DNA of 64,000 bases from Pseudeuparius sepicola (GCA_963920635.1 OY987298.1:130271735-130335734); one strand, 5' to 3'; shown: positions 1 to 11,405, counted from the stretch's first letter. The notes: generated from the letters alone by a model not told the origin. Made by a program: numbers and translations.

Positions 1-127
1 GGGGGGAGAGTGGTCATGCCATTGATGTATTCGGATAAAACTTTGTGTATGATTTTATGTTATTCTAAAAACACTAAAATAAATTAACCCAATTGGATAT
101 AAAACCTTGACGTACCTATATCCCCTA

Positions 128-1427
128 TACAGGGTGGCCCACCACGGACTGCATCGATCTATATATGGAAAACTAAAAGTAGCAAAATTCTGAAAATTTG
201 GCACCTCACCAATGCCGATGGGCGCTGCTCAACTAAAATATTTTGGTGAATCTAGCACTTCCGGTTATACCGGAAGTCGATATCAACTTTCTTATCTCAA
301 ATGGAACATCCTGTATAATATTGCATTTTTGGATTCCAGGCATCATTTTGGAACAAAAACATGCAACATGTCCTATGTCTAGATCCAACCGTTTTTGAGA
401 TATTTTCATTTTCCCGAAAAAAATTACAGGTGCAGACCTAAAGTCAATTAGCAATTTATACGAGGAAACCGCGAAATTTGAAAACAAATTTTTGGCATCG
501 TGTAACAGAAGCCCTGACCTAGTGATCTCTGCTGAGAAACAAATCCGTTCTTATACAGGGTGTTCACAAAATATGAATAAAAATTACATTCAAAATGTGC
601 TTAAATCGCACGTTCTTGATATTACTTTGCTGCATTCTCCGTAGATAATAAACAAATTTAAATAATCTTCGTTTGTGTAATTTAAGCGCGCCGGCATTAT
701 TGTTGACAATAATTTATAAACCAAGTGACATTTCCTCAGCCGCGATTGTCTTTTCAACGTCCACGGCTAATATAATTTTCCAAGCGTTAAGCAAACCCCG
801 CATTTTATGGACGAAAACTGGGTTTTTCGTAAATTAATCGAAAATTACTGCATTTAGGTATAGGAAACCTTACACAAAGTTGTCATCATTTTTAGTGGTG
901 AATAAGATCGCATTAAAAAAAATGGGGGTTTCCATTTGAAAATTTCGAGATTTAAGCACATTTTGAATGTAATTTTTATTCATATTTTGTGAACACCCTG
1001 TATAAGAACAGATTTGCTTCTCAGCAGAGATCACTAGGTCAGGGCTTCTGTTACACGATGCCAAAAATTCGTTTTGAAATTTCGTAGTTTCCTCGTATAA
1101 ATTGCTAATTGACTTTAGGTCTGCACCTGTAATTTTTTTCGGAAAAATGCAAATATCTCAAAACGGTTGGATTTAGACATAGGACATGTTGCATGTTTTT
1201 GTTCCAAAATGATGCCTAGAATCCAAAAATGCAATAATATACAGGGTATTCCATTTGAGATAAGAAAGTTGGTATCGACTTCCGGTATAACCGGAAGTGC
1301 CAGATTCACCAAAATATTTTAGTTGAGCAGCGCCCATCCGCATTGGTGAGGTGCCAAATTTTCAGAATTTTCCTACTTTTATTTTTCCATATATAGATCG
1401 ATGCAGTTCGTGGTGGGCCACCCTGTA
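128..1427. repeat. Large foldback element with TACAGGGTGG ends
   Basis: The left arm (about 128-553) and right arm (about 1003-1427) are inverted copies of each other, roughly 95% identical by eye. The ends read TACAGGGTGGCCCACCACG on the left and its reverse complement on the right. TA dinucleotides at 126-127 and 428 bases into the second kilobase (1428-1429) fit a Tc1/mariner-type TA target duplication. Several ATG-to-stop frames fall in the arms, but they mirror each other and show no protein motif, so I treat them as chance frames. The element is non-coding and probably non-autonomous. The high arm identity suggests a moderately recent origin or gene conversion. Confidence 0.8.
554..1002. 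repeat. Inner foldback (TACAGGGTGTTCAC ends) at the centre of the larger one
   Basis: TACAGGGTGTTCACAAAATA at 554 is matched by its inverse ending at 1002. The inverted arms continue for about 55 bp around a spacer of roughly 340 bp. It sits exactly at the centre of the 128-1427 palindrome. It is either a second MITE of the same terminal family or the original loop of the larger foldback. No coding capacity was seen. Confidence 0.7.
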
Positions 1428-1429
1428 TA

Positions 1430-2856
1430 TTGTCATATTGATTTTTGCGGGTCAACTGATAAGCTTGAAATATTATTAATTGTGTTATTAGTTTGGGTTT
1501 CGCGCGCGTTATCGTTCGGCGAAATCCATGGCGCATCCAACAGGCGCACACCGCACGTTTGCTCTTATTGTATAGTCAAATTATTTTAAGAAGTCCTTAC
1601 TGGGACTGTCAATTGGTAATTTTGCCATCCTAAGTTGGCATCAATGCAGCAAAAAATGTAACCGGGTCATAAGTTCAGGTCAGTAACGAGTCCATTTGCA
1701 CAATGGATAACTACTAGTAACACGAACAAGAACAACACAGATAACGGTAAAACTCACGAAACGTACAAAACCCGCGAATATTTTTACTGCCCAAAGTCTG
1801 AACCCTTTTGAACGATCCGGAAAACCTTCACTGTCACTTTCACAACACCGAAATAAAATTTGCCTGAGTACGCACCATAGACGCAGCCGCAAGTAGCTGA
1901 TTATACCAAAATACCAAAATGAAAGTGTTTCCATGACGTTTGAAATTATTATTAAAATGAGTTGTACTCATAGTTATTTTTATTTGTAGCGGTATAATCG
2001 AGATTGCAATAGGGTTTTTATCTTATTATGTTCTTTCTTTCTTATCACTTGGGTAACTTTTCACATCATAAATCAATGAGTGACGTCATTAACTGGTTGA
2101 GACACAATACGGGTACCCATGGTTAACAGAATATTCCTAGGGATTTTGTGGAGAATGTCATCTGACAAAATCGGGACTTCTTACAGTAATCGGGGTATAG
2201 TAGCACTTAGAGAAAACGAATTATTTCCCGATCAGGGCCCAATGGTTTGTTGTAAGTGTTGCAAATTATTCTGGCATTAGTACTCCTAGTGTAGTAGGCT
2301 GGCTTCTGGGGTATTTACGGAAACTACGACAGTTGATAGTTGAATAATATCGATGTTGATAGTTTTGTTAAGTCAAAAATGTGGCAGTTTTATTAATTTT
2401 GATCCTTTCTTACCCACTTTATCACAGATATTATTTTGAAATAGTAAAGCGGAATTTGACAACGTAATTCGCCCCCATCCTTTGTGCTTTTTTAAATGAC
2501 GTATGTTATTACTGAGTCAATTAAGAGTAACAAAACAATAATAACAAAAGCATATTAAAATTTTAAAAAAAATTATCTTGAAAACTTAGAGGTTTCCGAG
2601 AACAATTATTATTAAAAAAAATGTTGTTTCTATTGATATGATATGAAATTGAGATATTTGGCAAACATTTTGCCGCTTATTTCTGGGATACCCTGTGTCC
2701 CTGATGTAATGGTCACAATCAAAATCCATGAAACTTCTCAGGCTTAAAAGTGGTTTCAATAGGATGTGAGAACTTGTAGGAAAATTTTCTTTTGCTTAGT
2801 TGAGAGCAATGCTATTTTGTGGACACCCTATAAGGTTTGAACTTTGACACTAACAT
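1430..2856. other. AT-rich interval without a recognised gene
   Basis: Only short frames without recognisable motifs occur here. Isolated words such as ACCCTGT near 2690 and 2823 recall the TACAGGGTG termini seen elsewhere, but no partner arm was found. Nothing else could be supported. Confidence 0.5.
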
Positions 2857-5224
2857 CACATAACACAAAAGGATATAAGGGAAACTGCCTAAAATCTGTA
2901 ACTTTAATTTTGGTACTAAAATCAACAAAAATATGGCGCCACAATTGATTAAAAAAAAATCTGCAACGCCAAAAATGATTGATTTTTTAATTATTACAAA
3001 TTTGATGACATACTTGTCAGAAAAATGGACAACCCTAAGCAGAAGTTTAAAAATAAATGTTGTGTGTCGAACTGTACAAAGAAAGAGGATAAAAGACACA
3101 GATTCCCGTTAAAAAGGAAACCAGGCATTACTTAGCAAGTGGCTGGAAGGGGTAAATAATCAAATTTTAAAAATTTGTGCCCTGAAGAAATTTACCGAGA
3201 ATAATGTACTAGCAGTAGCAGGTATGTACACCATTTGAACCATTGAAACAAAATATACATATTTATAATAGAAATTAATGAAGTGGGCACGTGTGGAAAT
3301 ACTGAAACTATTTTTTTTAACGCAGGCAGTTCTATGGAAGCTTCTACTTATATTTATGACATGGAAAAAATGAGTGTTATAGTTTCCCCACGTTCGAATG
3401 TAGATACAAATACGAAAGGCACAAGTTTTGGATGAAGAACAAATTTCCAAAAAGCCTAGGCATGATTTTAAGGAATAAGCGATTTATCTAGTTATTGGTA
3501 AATTGCATATTTTATATTGCTTTATTATTATTAAATAATATCATATTTTTATTTCATATCTTACATTTAATTTCGAATTTAAATGAACCTGGAGAGGGGG
3601 TGCTAAAATGAATATAGCTAGCTAGATAAGCTTATTGCTATAACCCAGTTTTAAAACCAAATTCTGGGAACTTGAAGAAAACATTAATTTTATGTTTTTT
3701 AGATACCTCAAAACCTACAAGGGCCCAAATAGAGACTGATACCCATTCCCTGAACAGATGTAGGTACAAGAAAATAAGGAACCAAACACTTCTCTTTAAA
3801 GATAAGAAAGAAAGGTAATAGGAACTGCTTACTTTGGTTGAGTGAAAGAGATTTCAAGATAAATTGTATCTGTCAGACTTAAACCAAAAAAAAATTTTTT
3901 TGACCTGCAACAATTCTCAAAATGTGTTTTTGTTTTATAACACAAAAAATTGCAAGCATTACACTTATGTCATGTTCTTTTTGGTCTCAAACTCTTGAAA
4001 ACCTCCTTGACCAGAAAGTGACATTTACAAATGAACTATACTATATTAAACCAATCGCCTAATTTTTCAGGAAAAAATATGTTTTTATGATTTGACAGTT
4101 CTCATTTCACTTTATAAGTACCTATCTCACATGATGCTTTTATGTTTTACATATACCTACTAATTTCAATTTATTTTTAGCAATTAATGAAAGACTTGGA
4201 TTGGATAAAAATGCAAAAGATACAACACTCTTCATTTTATTCGTAGATAAGTTGTTTGACAGTTTAAATGGAAATACTCCCAAAGCACCATCATTAAAAA
4301 CCACTAAAGGATGAGTCACGCTTACTAGTGGTCAAGAAGAATTTCGGTACGATGCTATAAAAATTCTCTCAACAATGCGATATTAATGCCACAAAAAAAT
4401 TGTTTCAATTCCATCAATAATTAACAATAATTTGATATTTACAATTCGTGGGTTTATTATTTAAAAGAAAATTACCAGAACATGCCAGGTGTCGCTATAT
4501 CTCACCAAGAGCCTTTAATCAAGATTCCTTAAAAAAGTTTTTTGGGGCAATAAGGAGTCATGGTGTCCGCAATATGTCTCCGGATGTAACGCATTTCATA
4601 AATTCATTTAAATCACTTATTGTAAATAATTACATGTCTTCTCATTCACCTGATTGAAACTGTGAGGAAGACTTTAGTAAAGGGGCGTTAGATAATCTTC
4701 ACTGCTTTGTAACAGGTGAAAAAATTCCAGGAATTGCTCCACTTAAAGAGCCGATGGAAATAGAAATTCCACCAACTTTAATAACCTTAAAGAAAACCAG
4801 AGTGAGTTAGAACACATTGTATTATATTGCAAGCTACATCGCCAGTCGTTTAAAAAATAATATTAACCTATTAATAAAAATTTTCTGATAATTATTTATC
4901 TTTTTTATTAGCTAGGAGTGCCATTCTACTTTGTCCATTTTTTGAAACAGTATTGCACACGAAACTACTCTACTACTTTTTTGACGAAATGTATCTAAAA
5001 TCATTTCCTCCTGCTTATTCATAATTAATATTTCCTTGGGCAAAATTGTTTAAAAATGGACTTAGTACACACGGCACTTCTAACTAGGTACTTTAAATTT
5101 CCCACAAATTATAATTTCATTATGAGCGCCATCTGGACCACGCTCAGTGAACTACTGAATCGCTGTATGGCGCTTGCTTCAGTGGTACAGCAGCAGTTTC
5201 CCTTATATCCTTTTGTGTTATGTG
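2857..5224 (+). mobile_element. P element (THAP9-type), internally decayed
   Basis: Seen: a perfect 32-bp terminal inverted repeat, 2857-2888 and 5193-5224, starting CACATAACACAAAAGGATAT. It is flanked by an identical 8-bp direct repeat ACTAACAT at 2849-2856 and 5225-5232. Known: P-superfamily elements make 8-bp target duplications and carry TIRs of about 31 bp, and their transposases begin with a THAP zinc finger. Inside, on the + strand, lie a THAP-like N-terminus and a typical P/THAP9 C-terminal block separated by degraded sequence. At about 2.4 kb it is shorter than a full-length P element, so part of the catalytic region seems lost. The perfect termini contrast with the broken coding region, as expected of a copy mobilised in trans. 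Confidence 0.9.
3025..4810 (+). pseudogene. Broken P-element (THAP9-like) transposase
   Basis: From ATG 3025 the frame encodes a THAP-type start, with CCVSNC followed by HRFPLKR. A frame slip near 3120 leads into KWLEGVNNQILKIC, and the expected zinc-ligand His after that Cys appears to be Lys. GT-AG-like boundaries follow: donor near 3220, acceptor near 3325, acceptor near 3700, donor near 3815, acceptor near 4180. The last block (about 4181-4810) contains LFVDKLFDSLNG and, near 4500-4650, FNQDSLKKFFGAIRSHG. The latter matches the (L/F)NQD-LE-FFS-R signature of the P/THAP9 C-terminal domain. In-frame stops at about 4312 and 4657 and further slips show it is dead. I see no complete RNase H-like DDE core between the two halves. 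The family assignment is secure because the TIR and TSD agree with it; exon limits are approximate. Confidence 0.8.
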
Positions 5225-5442
5225 ACTAACATTACTTATCGAAGAATTCAAATATGAAGATATGGTATTTCAAATTGTTATTGTTATTAAAATGAGTTCT
5301 AAAAAATATAAAAGAAGAGCAATAATTGTAATTAAAAATGGAGAAAGAGAATAAATGTTTTTATCAGCTACAATATTATTAGCATATAGCTCCAAGTCTG
5401 AATACTATTTGAAGAAAATGGTGGCCGTATGAAGGATTTATT

Positions 5443-6078
5443 TATACAGTGTGATTCAGTCATGATGTAAAAAAATTTAACCACAGAGTAAGGGAGGTCT
5501 ACTAAAAAGGAAAATGCGAAAAATTTTTTTCTCGAAGTTTAAAACGTGGAGCAAATAAACCTTAATACCCGAGTAACTCGACGCTTCTGCTTCGATGTTA
5601 ACCGTCAAAGTTAGCACTGGAGAGCTATGTTGCCACATTGCAATATTTTTTTTTGTGAAAAGTGAAACTCTCATCTGCGTTATTGGTGTATCCAGTCTTG
5701 ATTCTACAAAGGGTAAGCGTTGTAACACTTTTAAACGTCTTAAGAAAATGTTGTATTCACATCATAAACCATTTAAACACCAGTATTTGCTTGAGGTCTT
5801 TTCGCGAATTTCCGCACACACATCTATATCAAAATTTTTAAATTGCACGAGAATATTTCTACGTTTTTTTTTATTGTTTTTTTTTCTAAGGAACAAAACA
5901 GCCAGACAGTAGTTGTTATGAATTATGACATGACTGTTTAGTTTACTGACTGGCCGGCCACTAGACACTGATGAGCGTTGACTGACGTATTAATAAGACT
6001 TCTCACGGCTATAGTTTCATGTCCTGGAAAGTAGATGTGATTAAATTTTTTTACATCATGACTGAATCACCCTGTATA
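5443..6078. repeat. MITE with 36-bp TIR (TATACAG-GTGATTCAGTC)
   Basis: The left end (5443-5478) reads TATACAGTGTGATTCAGTCA and continues to a T-rich stretch. The right end (6043-6078) is its inverse with one mismatch. The ends carry TA, the mariner/Tc1 target. The interior has no coding motif. It contains one arm (about 5974-6010) of the CGTTGACTGACGTATTAATA repeat that forms a complete MITE at 23747-23915. The two frames of about 80-105 codons inside are overlapping opposite-strand frames without motifs. Confidence 0.8.
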
Positions 6079-6586
6079 CAGAATGGCCCATTTGAAATGG
6101 AAGCACCCCGTATTTTTTTTATTTTTCATCCGATTTTAGCCGTTTTTTTCTGAAGATAGGTCGCAAAAACTCTTTTTTTTTACTTTGTGCAAAGCTTCAG
6201 GTCTTAATCCTAATTTACAAAGCCTATTACGAATTTTTGTCTAGTAAAAAATGACGAAAATGATTTATTTAAATTCTGACACCAAAGCGTTAATCAAGAC
6301 ACATCAAAACTCTCACATACCAAATTTGAAAAAAATATATACAGGGTTTTTTATTGTACAAAGTTCAAAAAATGAGCAATTTTAAAGGCATCTGGCGAGT
6401 CAAGTGTGTCGTGGAATCCCTTCAAAATTGTTGAATGCTCAACACGACCACTCAAAGTGTTGGTGTGCAAAGATTCAATACAAAAATGTAGGTATAGGGT
6501 ATTTTTCTCTTGGCCATCTCAAAACGCTGAATTTTTAAGAAACTTTATACTGGCCAAGAAAAACATTAATAAACACAATAGTTATT

Positions 6587-6718
6587 TACATTGCCAGATG
6601 CGTAAGTGCACTTTTTTTGGCCGAGGAGGTTGTTTAAAGACCGAGGCAACGCGAACGTTGGCTCGGTCATTAAAAGTACCTCCGAACCCAAAAAAGAGCT
6701 TACGCATCGTGCAATGTA
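6587..6718. repeat. 132-bp hairpin MITE
   Basis: TACATTGC at the left pairs with GCAATGTA at the right. Inside this, GATGCGTAAG pairs with CTTACGCATC, and an A/T-rich block plus GGAGGT/ACCTCC continue the stem. It sits within the degenerate foldback. No target duplication is evident. Confidence 0.6.
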
Positions 6719-6894
6719 TTAAATTTTTCCTGCTACCGACAATTTCAGGTTATAGGTACTTTGAATAAAGCTCTAAATATATATGGAGTAGATTATGAGT
6801 AATAATGAACTTCAAAATAACCTTTGTTCAATTACTAAAATTGATAATCAGTGATAAATATAAGAGGCAGAATGCAGCGATAATAAAAAATAAA

Positions 6895-6990
6895 TAAAAA
6901 ATGTTGAAGCTTTGTGTGGGATTTGAACTCTGGATCTACGAATTACTAATCGCGTACTCTCACCCTACCGGTAGCGCGGTGCCTGTCAAA
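6895..6990 (-). other. Possible tRNA-like (SINE-like) box B sequence
   Basis: On the minus strand GAGTTCAAATCCCAC resembles a pol III B box, and GCGCTACCGGTAGGGTGAGAG lies about 45 bases upstream. A clean cloverleaf cannot be drawn because the T stem does not pair well, so a functional tRNA is unlikely. A decayed tRNA-derived SINE is possible. Confidence 0.2.
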
Positions 6991-8411
6991 TTTGCTCTGT
7001 TATGCGGCTCTTATTTGACGCCAGAGAAACATTGAAATTATTAATTTTTCTTTGGTATAATTTGTGTTCTTTATGATCAAAACCAGTTTGTAAAACGATT
7101 GTTGTGAAACCTATTAAAATTGACGCAAGATTCGCGTTGCTACATACATTTTATTAATGGTATTAAGGTCCTTGCTGCGTAAGGGTTGCTAAGCAATACT
7201 TTTTGTACCTAGCAACCACTTTCGCAGCTAGCAACGAAAATAACAGGGCACCTCGAACATTTGACTTTCGCTTTCGGGCCTGTTGGCGAGTATGTAAAGT
7301 GTACTTACGGGGGAGGGAGCAGGAAAAAGTAATTTATTCATTTACAAAATGCCAACCAACAAATAAAAATCAATTTAAATTATTGGACCTTTCTCAACAA
7401 AGTCACTGTCTAAAATGATAGATACATTTTCTGTGCGTTTCCTGTTTTGGCACACCAGCCATCTTAACTCATATTGACTTAGTCCGTTTATATTGTCTGA
7501 GGCGGTTTTGATATACTCGATTTTTGACCCCAAAAATTCAGTATTTTGAGATGACACAGAGAAAGACACCCTGTATATTTTGGTCCTGTTGACCATTTAA
7601 CTGTTTTAAAGAGATTCCATGGTACACTTGACTTGACAGATGTTTTTAAAATTCCTATTTTGCTCAACTTTGACTCCCTACAAACTGTCGACAGTTTAAA
7701 TTCTTAATAAAAATATTCACAAAAATCAGATCTGCCATGGAAATTAAAAAACAAGTCAATACAATAAATTTGACAGTTCTGTTAATCTAAATTTTTGGCC
7801 AACTTGACCAGCATAAAATTGTATATTTCTTCTTGCAATTTCTTCCACCAACACTTTGGGTGGTCCTGTTAATTCTTCCACTGTTTTGAAAAAATTCCAT
7901 GGCACGCTTGACTCGCCAGGTGCCTTTGAAGTCCCTATTTTGCTCAACTTTAACACGGTGTAGAACCGAACACCCTCTACATTTTTTGTTCAAATTTAGT
8001 ATTTGGGGGTTTTGGGGTGTCCTGATTAACGCTGTTGTGTCAGATTTTAAATAAATCATTTTCGTCATTTTTTACTAGACAAAAATTCGTAATAGGCTTT
8101 GTAAATTAAGATTAAGACCTGAAGTTTTGCGCAAATTGCTAAATGGTTTTTGTGAAAATCTGGGTATAAAAAAATCCAGGGACGGATTTGCATTTTGACA
8201 ATAGTAAAAACGTCAAAAGAAGCGTTTTTTGAAGACCTTTCGAACAAGAAAAGGTTTTTGAAAATATTTCACAAAATACATTTTTTATCGATTTGTATAC
8301 ACTTAAAAGTAGACACCCTGTATATATAAGAAGCTTGTCCGTCAACAAACGGTCTAGTCGGTTTGCAAAAGGACAGTCCTATTATATATGGTCTATTTGC
8401 AACGTATATAC

Positions 8412-8640
8412 GTCCATCAAAGAAGGATATCTATTACTTCTTGCTGGTACGTACCTAGTATTTTGAAGGAAAAAAGGTAATTATTTAGTATAATCATTGA
8501 GTAAAGGAATATTTATTCCTTTACTCAATGGTATAATGTATAGCTCCCCAGATTTTTTTTCTGCAAAATACATACTAAAAAGAAGGCATATTCTTCTTTA
8601 ATAATGGGCCTATATAAAAAAAGAAGGGTTAATTCCAGGG
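8412..8640. repeat. Dispersed repeat, copy A (homologous to 24586-24730)
   Basis: Blocks 8412-8468 (CATCAAAGAAGGATAT..., TTCTTGCTGGTAC..., TAGTATTTTGAAG) and 8550-8640 (TTTTTTCTGCAAAATAC..., GGCATATTCTTCTTTAAT) recur at 24586-24730 in the same order. Between them this copy has about 80 extra bases, including the short palindrome at 8495-8530. Confidence 0.7.
8495..8530. mobile_element. 36-bp palindromic insertion with 7-bp TSD
   Basis: Two perfect 17-bp arms (CATTGAGTAAAGGAATA and its inverse) surround a 2-bp centre. The palindrome is flanked by an exact 7-bp direct repeat GTATAAT at 488-494 and 531-537 of the eighth kilobase (8488-8494, 8531-8537). A second palindrome with the same CATTGAGTAAA end occurs at 43682-43735, also with a 7-bp direct repeat. 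The pattern looks like a minimal transposon consisting only of its inverted ends. The class is unknown. Confidence 0.65.
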
Positions 8641-8644
8641 ACCC

Positions 8645-10240
8645 TTTAAAGTAAGGGGACCCAGCATTATACTTTCCAAAGTGAGGCCGTTTCTTTCCCC
8701 ATTCTAACGGTCTCAATGATGCCAAGTATGCAATTTTATTTTTTAGAATCTATGGATATAACAGGTACTTTGATTGTTAGTAAAAATTAGTATGATTTCT
8801 AAAAATGTACAATGTTCTGTCAACAAACACAGAATATGGCAAGTGCCAAATGAATCAAATTTATTTTATATTTGAATTTGGTTTATTGCAAATTATTTTC
8901 AGGAATTTAAGTGATATAAATATGGTAAGTCAGTGCCGATTTTGCTTATTTGAGAATTTGTCGCTATTGTACCTTGTTACCAGGTTCCTCAAACCATTTG
9001 TAATATTATGTAGGTATAATAGGTACGTACTTGAACTTTCTTTTCTTGTTGAATGTATCTACCCAAAGAACTTTCACAGATTTCGGGATGGACTAATAAG
9101 ATTAGGTCTTGTACTTAGTTCTAATCATGTAGTTTTTCTCGGTGCTCATTTTTGTAATTTTATTTCTCTCCCAAGGTACCTCACAAACGTAAAATAAACT
9201 TATAGTGTAGATAAAAACTGTTTAAAAAAAGACCCGACTGAAGCTACCTGCTTAATAATTTAATATATTTAGGAAATACCATTTTTGTTTTGAACTACTT
9301 ACTTATACGTAATGCCCACGTAATGGGAATTGTAGGATTACTAAAGGTGAGACAAGAAAAATCTGGTTGCAATTATTGGGACTACTACAGGCGGCCGCAT
9401 TACCTTTAACTGACTATCTGGAAGTTAGAAAACTTAAAAATTGTGAATTATGATGGCAAATATGTTGCCTCCTTTGGAATCTATGGCACTGGCATGTCAC
9501 ATAACACCTGATGGCAGTTGGACACTGACATATAACATAACCTTGTACCAGCCCACTTATGTGGTCTCCTTGGAGATATACAGAAAACAAGGCTTCACTT
9601 TTCCTATGTGATAGACTGTGACATGCTGGGTCCCCTTATTTTAAAGAGTGCCTGGTTAATTCACTACGATTGCACATACAGTCTGAATGTCAATAGTCCG
9701 TATGTTAAAGGTCTAGTCCGTATATGAAATGTTATGTCATTTACATACAGTCTGCGCCATTTAGGCCATATAGATACAGCCTAGACCGTATACATACGGT
9801 CTGTTTTCATATACGTTCTGTAAGACATGTGTAAATGTGTCCACGTCTTTTTCCTTGCATTCGCTTTTCATTAGAGCAGTTTTTCTGCTAATGTTAACAA
9901 TAATTGCAATAATTATCAGTCAAAAGTTTGGCGGATTAGACAAATGTTAAGAATGCCGTTGGAGCAATAAATTATAATAGCAGCGATCTCACAACAAAGT
10001 GGTAATTAGATAAAATCCAGTTCTTACATCCTATTGAAACCACATAAGAAATATTAAGGTATTTTGCCTTTACATAGTGCTTCTTGTAAATTATCCACAA
10101 AGCTCTGTACAAAACGAAAGATTCTACTCATTCCAACACTAGCTCAGTTTGAAGCGAAGCAGAACTTACTCCCAGAATGCCAATAAGTTGCGGTCGCTGT
10201 CCGTCACTGCTGAAATTGCGGGAGTTCGACCCGCACACCT
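8645..10240. other. AT-rich interval with a palindromic decamer cluster, no gene
   Basis: No coding motif was recognised. Around 9678-9815 short words of the type CATACAGTCTG, AGTCCGTATG and AGACCGTATACATACGGTCT recur in both orientations about every 25-40 bases. One frame of 130 codons (8805-9197, +) has no recognisable domain and ordinary AT-rich composition, and I do not support it as a gene. Confidence 0.5.
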
Positions 10241-11210
10241 CCCAAAAAATCGAAAGCCAGGCCGAGGGCGCTAAATGCATCAACAGCAACCCCGGAAAAA
10301 AGGCATCGATTTCCAGTCATGCCGAATATTCTTAATGACCGAGATGTTTACGTTCGAGAGCAGGGTGGGGGAGGCGAACGGATATTCGGAAATCTGGGTC
10401 AGCGGAACTGAAACGGAAGCGAGGGACGAAACGAAAGGGGGAGCGGAGATGGGGGCGCAGCAAAGAAAAATAACCCTCCGTTCGAGTCATATTTACAACG
10501 GGGGTCATTCTGCGAAAGAGAGGGGGGAGGCGAAGAGCGTGTAGGTTGGAGCTCACGATTCGCTCGAATTTTCAAGTAGTTCTCTGCCAAGTGAAGGACT
10601 GCGAACTTAAGTAATATATTTTTATAAATATAGGTACACGCGAGGCCCTTGAAATCGTTCCAATACGTGCGGGCGCAAAGGCGTTCAACTGACAACGTTG
10701 CAATTACCCCTCTCCTCTTTCGCGGTTTGAAAGCCAAGCGTAAGTGACGGCAAATCTAATATCTTATTACGCGACATTACCTTACGTGACATTGCCAGTT
10801 ACAGTGCAAAAAACAGTAAATTTGGCGCTGTCAGGTTGGCCTTAGATTGCGTGAATAATAGTGGAAAATCTTACAACCCTGCCCACGGATATTGGCGGCT
10901 TTTGCCGCAAAAGTCTTTCGACAATCTCGCATAGAGCCATTTTAAAAATCGAAAGAGGTGGTAAATCTTTTAATTGGGTGTCGTACTTCTCCGGTACCAA
11001 AAAGAAACTCGAAAATCCGATATCTAAGAGAAATTCCCGATTCACGATTAACCGCTTTCGAGAAACGGGACGGCTGTAGAATCAACGAAACCGACGGAAA
11101 ATCCTCTGAAACCACTATTGCAAGTTGCTTGTTTTTTCTCATTTCTCGTTTTTCGGGGGCCCGGGAAGCATCAGAACTTCACTCGAGGACTCCAGGGAAG
11201 CTTTAAAAAT
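10240..11210. other. GC-richer non-repetitive island, no gene recognised
   Basis: Base composition is visibly richer in G and C than the surroundings, with CG dinucleotides kept. Several overlapping frames of 60-110 codons exist on both strands, but none shows a known domain and they conflict with each other. The stretch could be an untranslated exon, a promoter-like region or conserved regulatory DNA; the sequence alone cannot decide. Confidence 0.35.
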
Positions 11211-11405
11211 TGAAATAAACCAAAGATTTGGTTCGCGGTTAAGATAAAGAAGTGCCAATGTAAAAAAACCACTACGATATTCTTCTATAATAACACAATT
11301 ATACTTAGATATTATACCTTATTTAACTTATAGCACTTTGACAATCAAAGAAATCCGCGTAATTTCACGTTACGTGAATCTCAAAACATCAAGAAACTGT
11401 GTAAA

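Larger units (their letters stand above)
6190..8322. repeat. Degenerate mariner-like foldback, related to the 46-48 kb element
   Basis: The stretch 6190-6560 is inverted relative to about 7780-8130. Both contain blocks such as AGGTCTTAAT...TTACAAAGCCTATTACGAAT and the TGGTCCTGTTAATTCTTCCA-type segment. The right end runs to AGTAGACACCCTGTA at 8322. The same blocks form the long arms of the element at 46187-48680. A partial direct repeat (7589-7680 against 7855-7960) lies inside. No transposase core is present, so this is a non-coding derivative. The left terminus is not clear and may be truncated at the neighbouring MITE near 6075. Confidence 0.65.

Noticed and set aside
6895..6990. Functional tRNA gene
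   Set aside because: The B-box-like word is present but the T stem and acceptor stem do not pair.
8805..9197. 130-codon frame as a gene
   Set aside because: Rich in Phe/Leu/Ile as expected of random AT-rich sequence, with no motif and no splice context.
10275..11206. Overlapping frames in the GC-richer island as exons
   Set aside because: Frames on both strands conflict; GC-rich DNA has fewer stops, so their length is not evidence.
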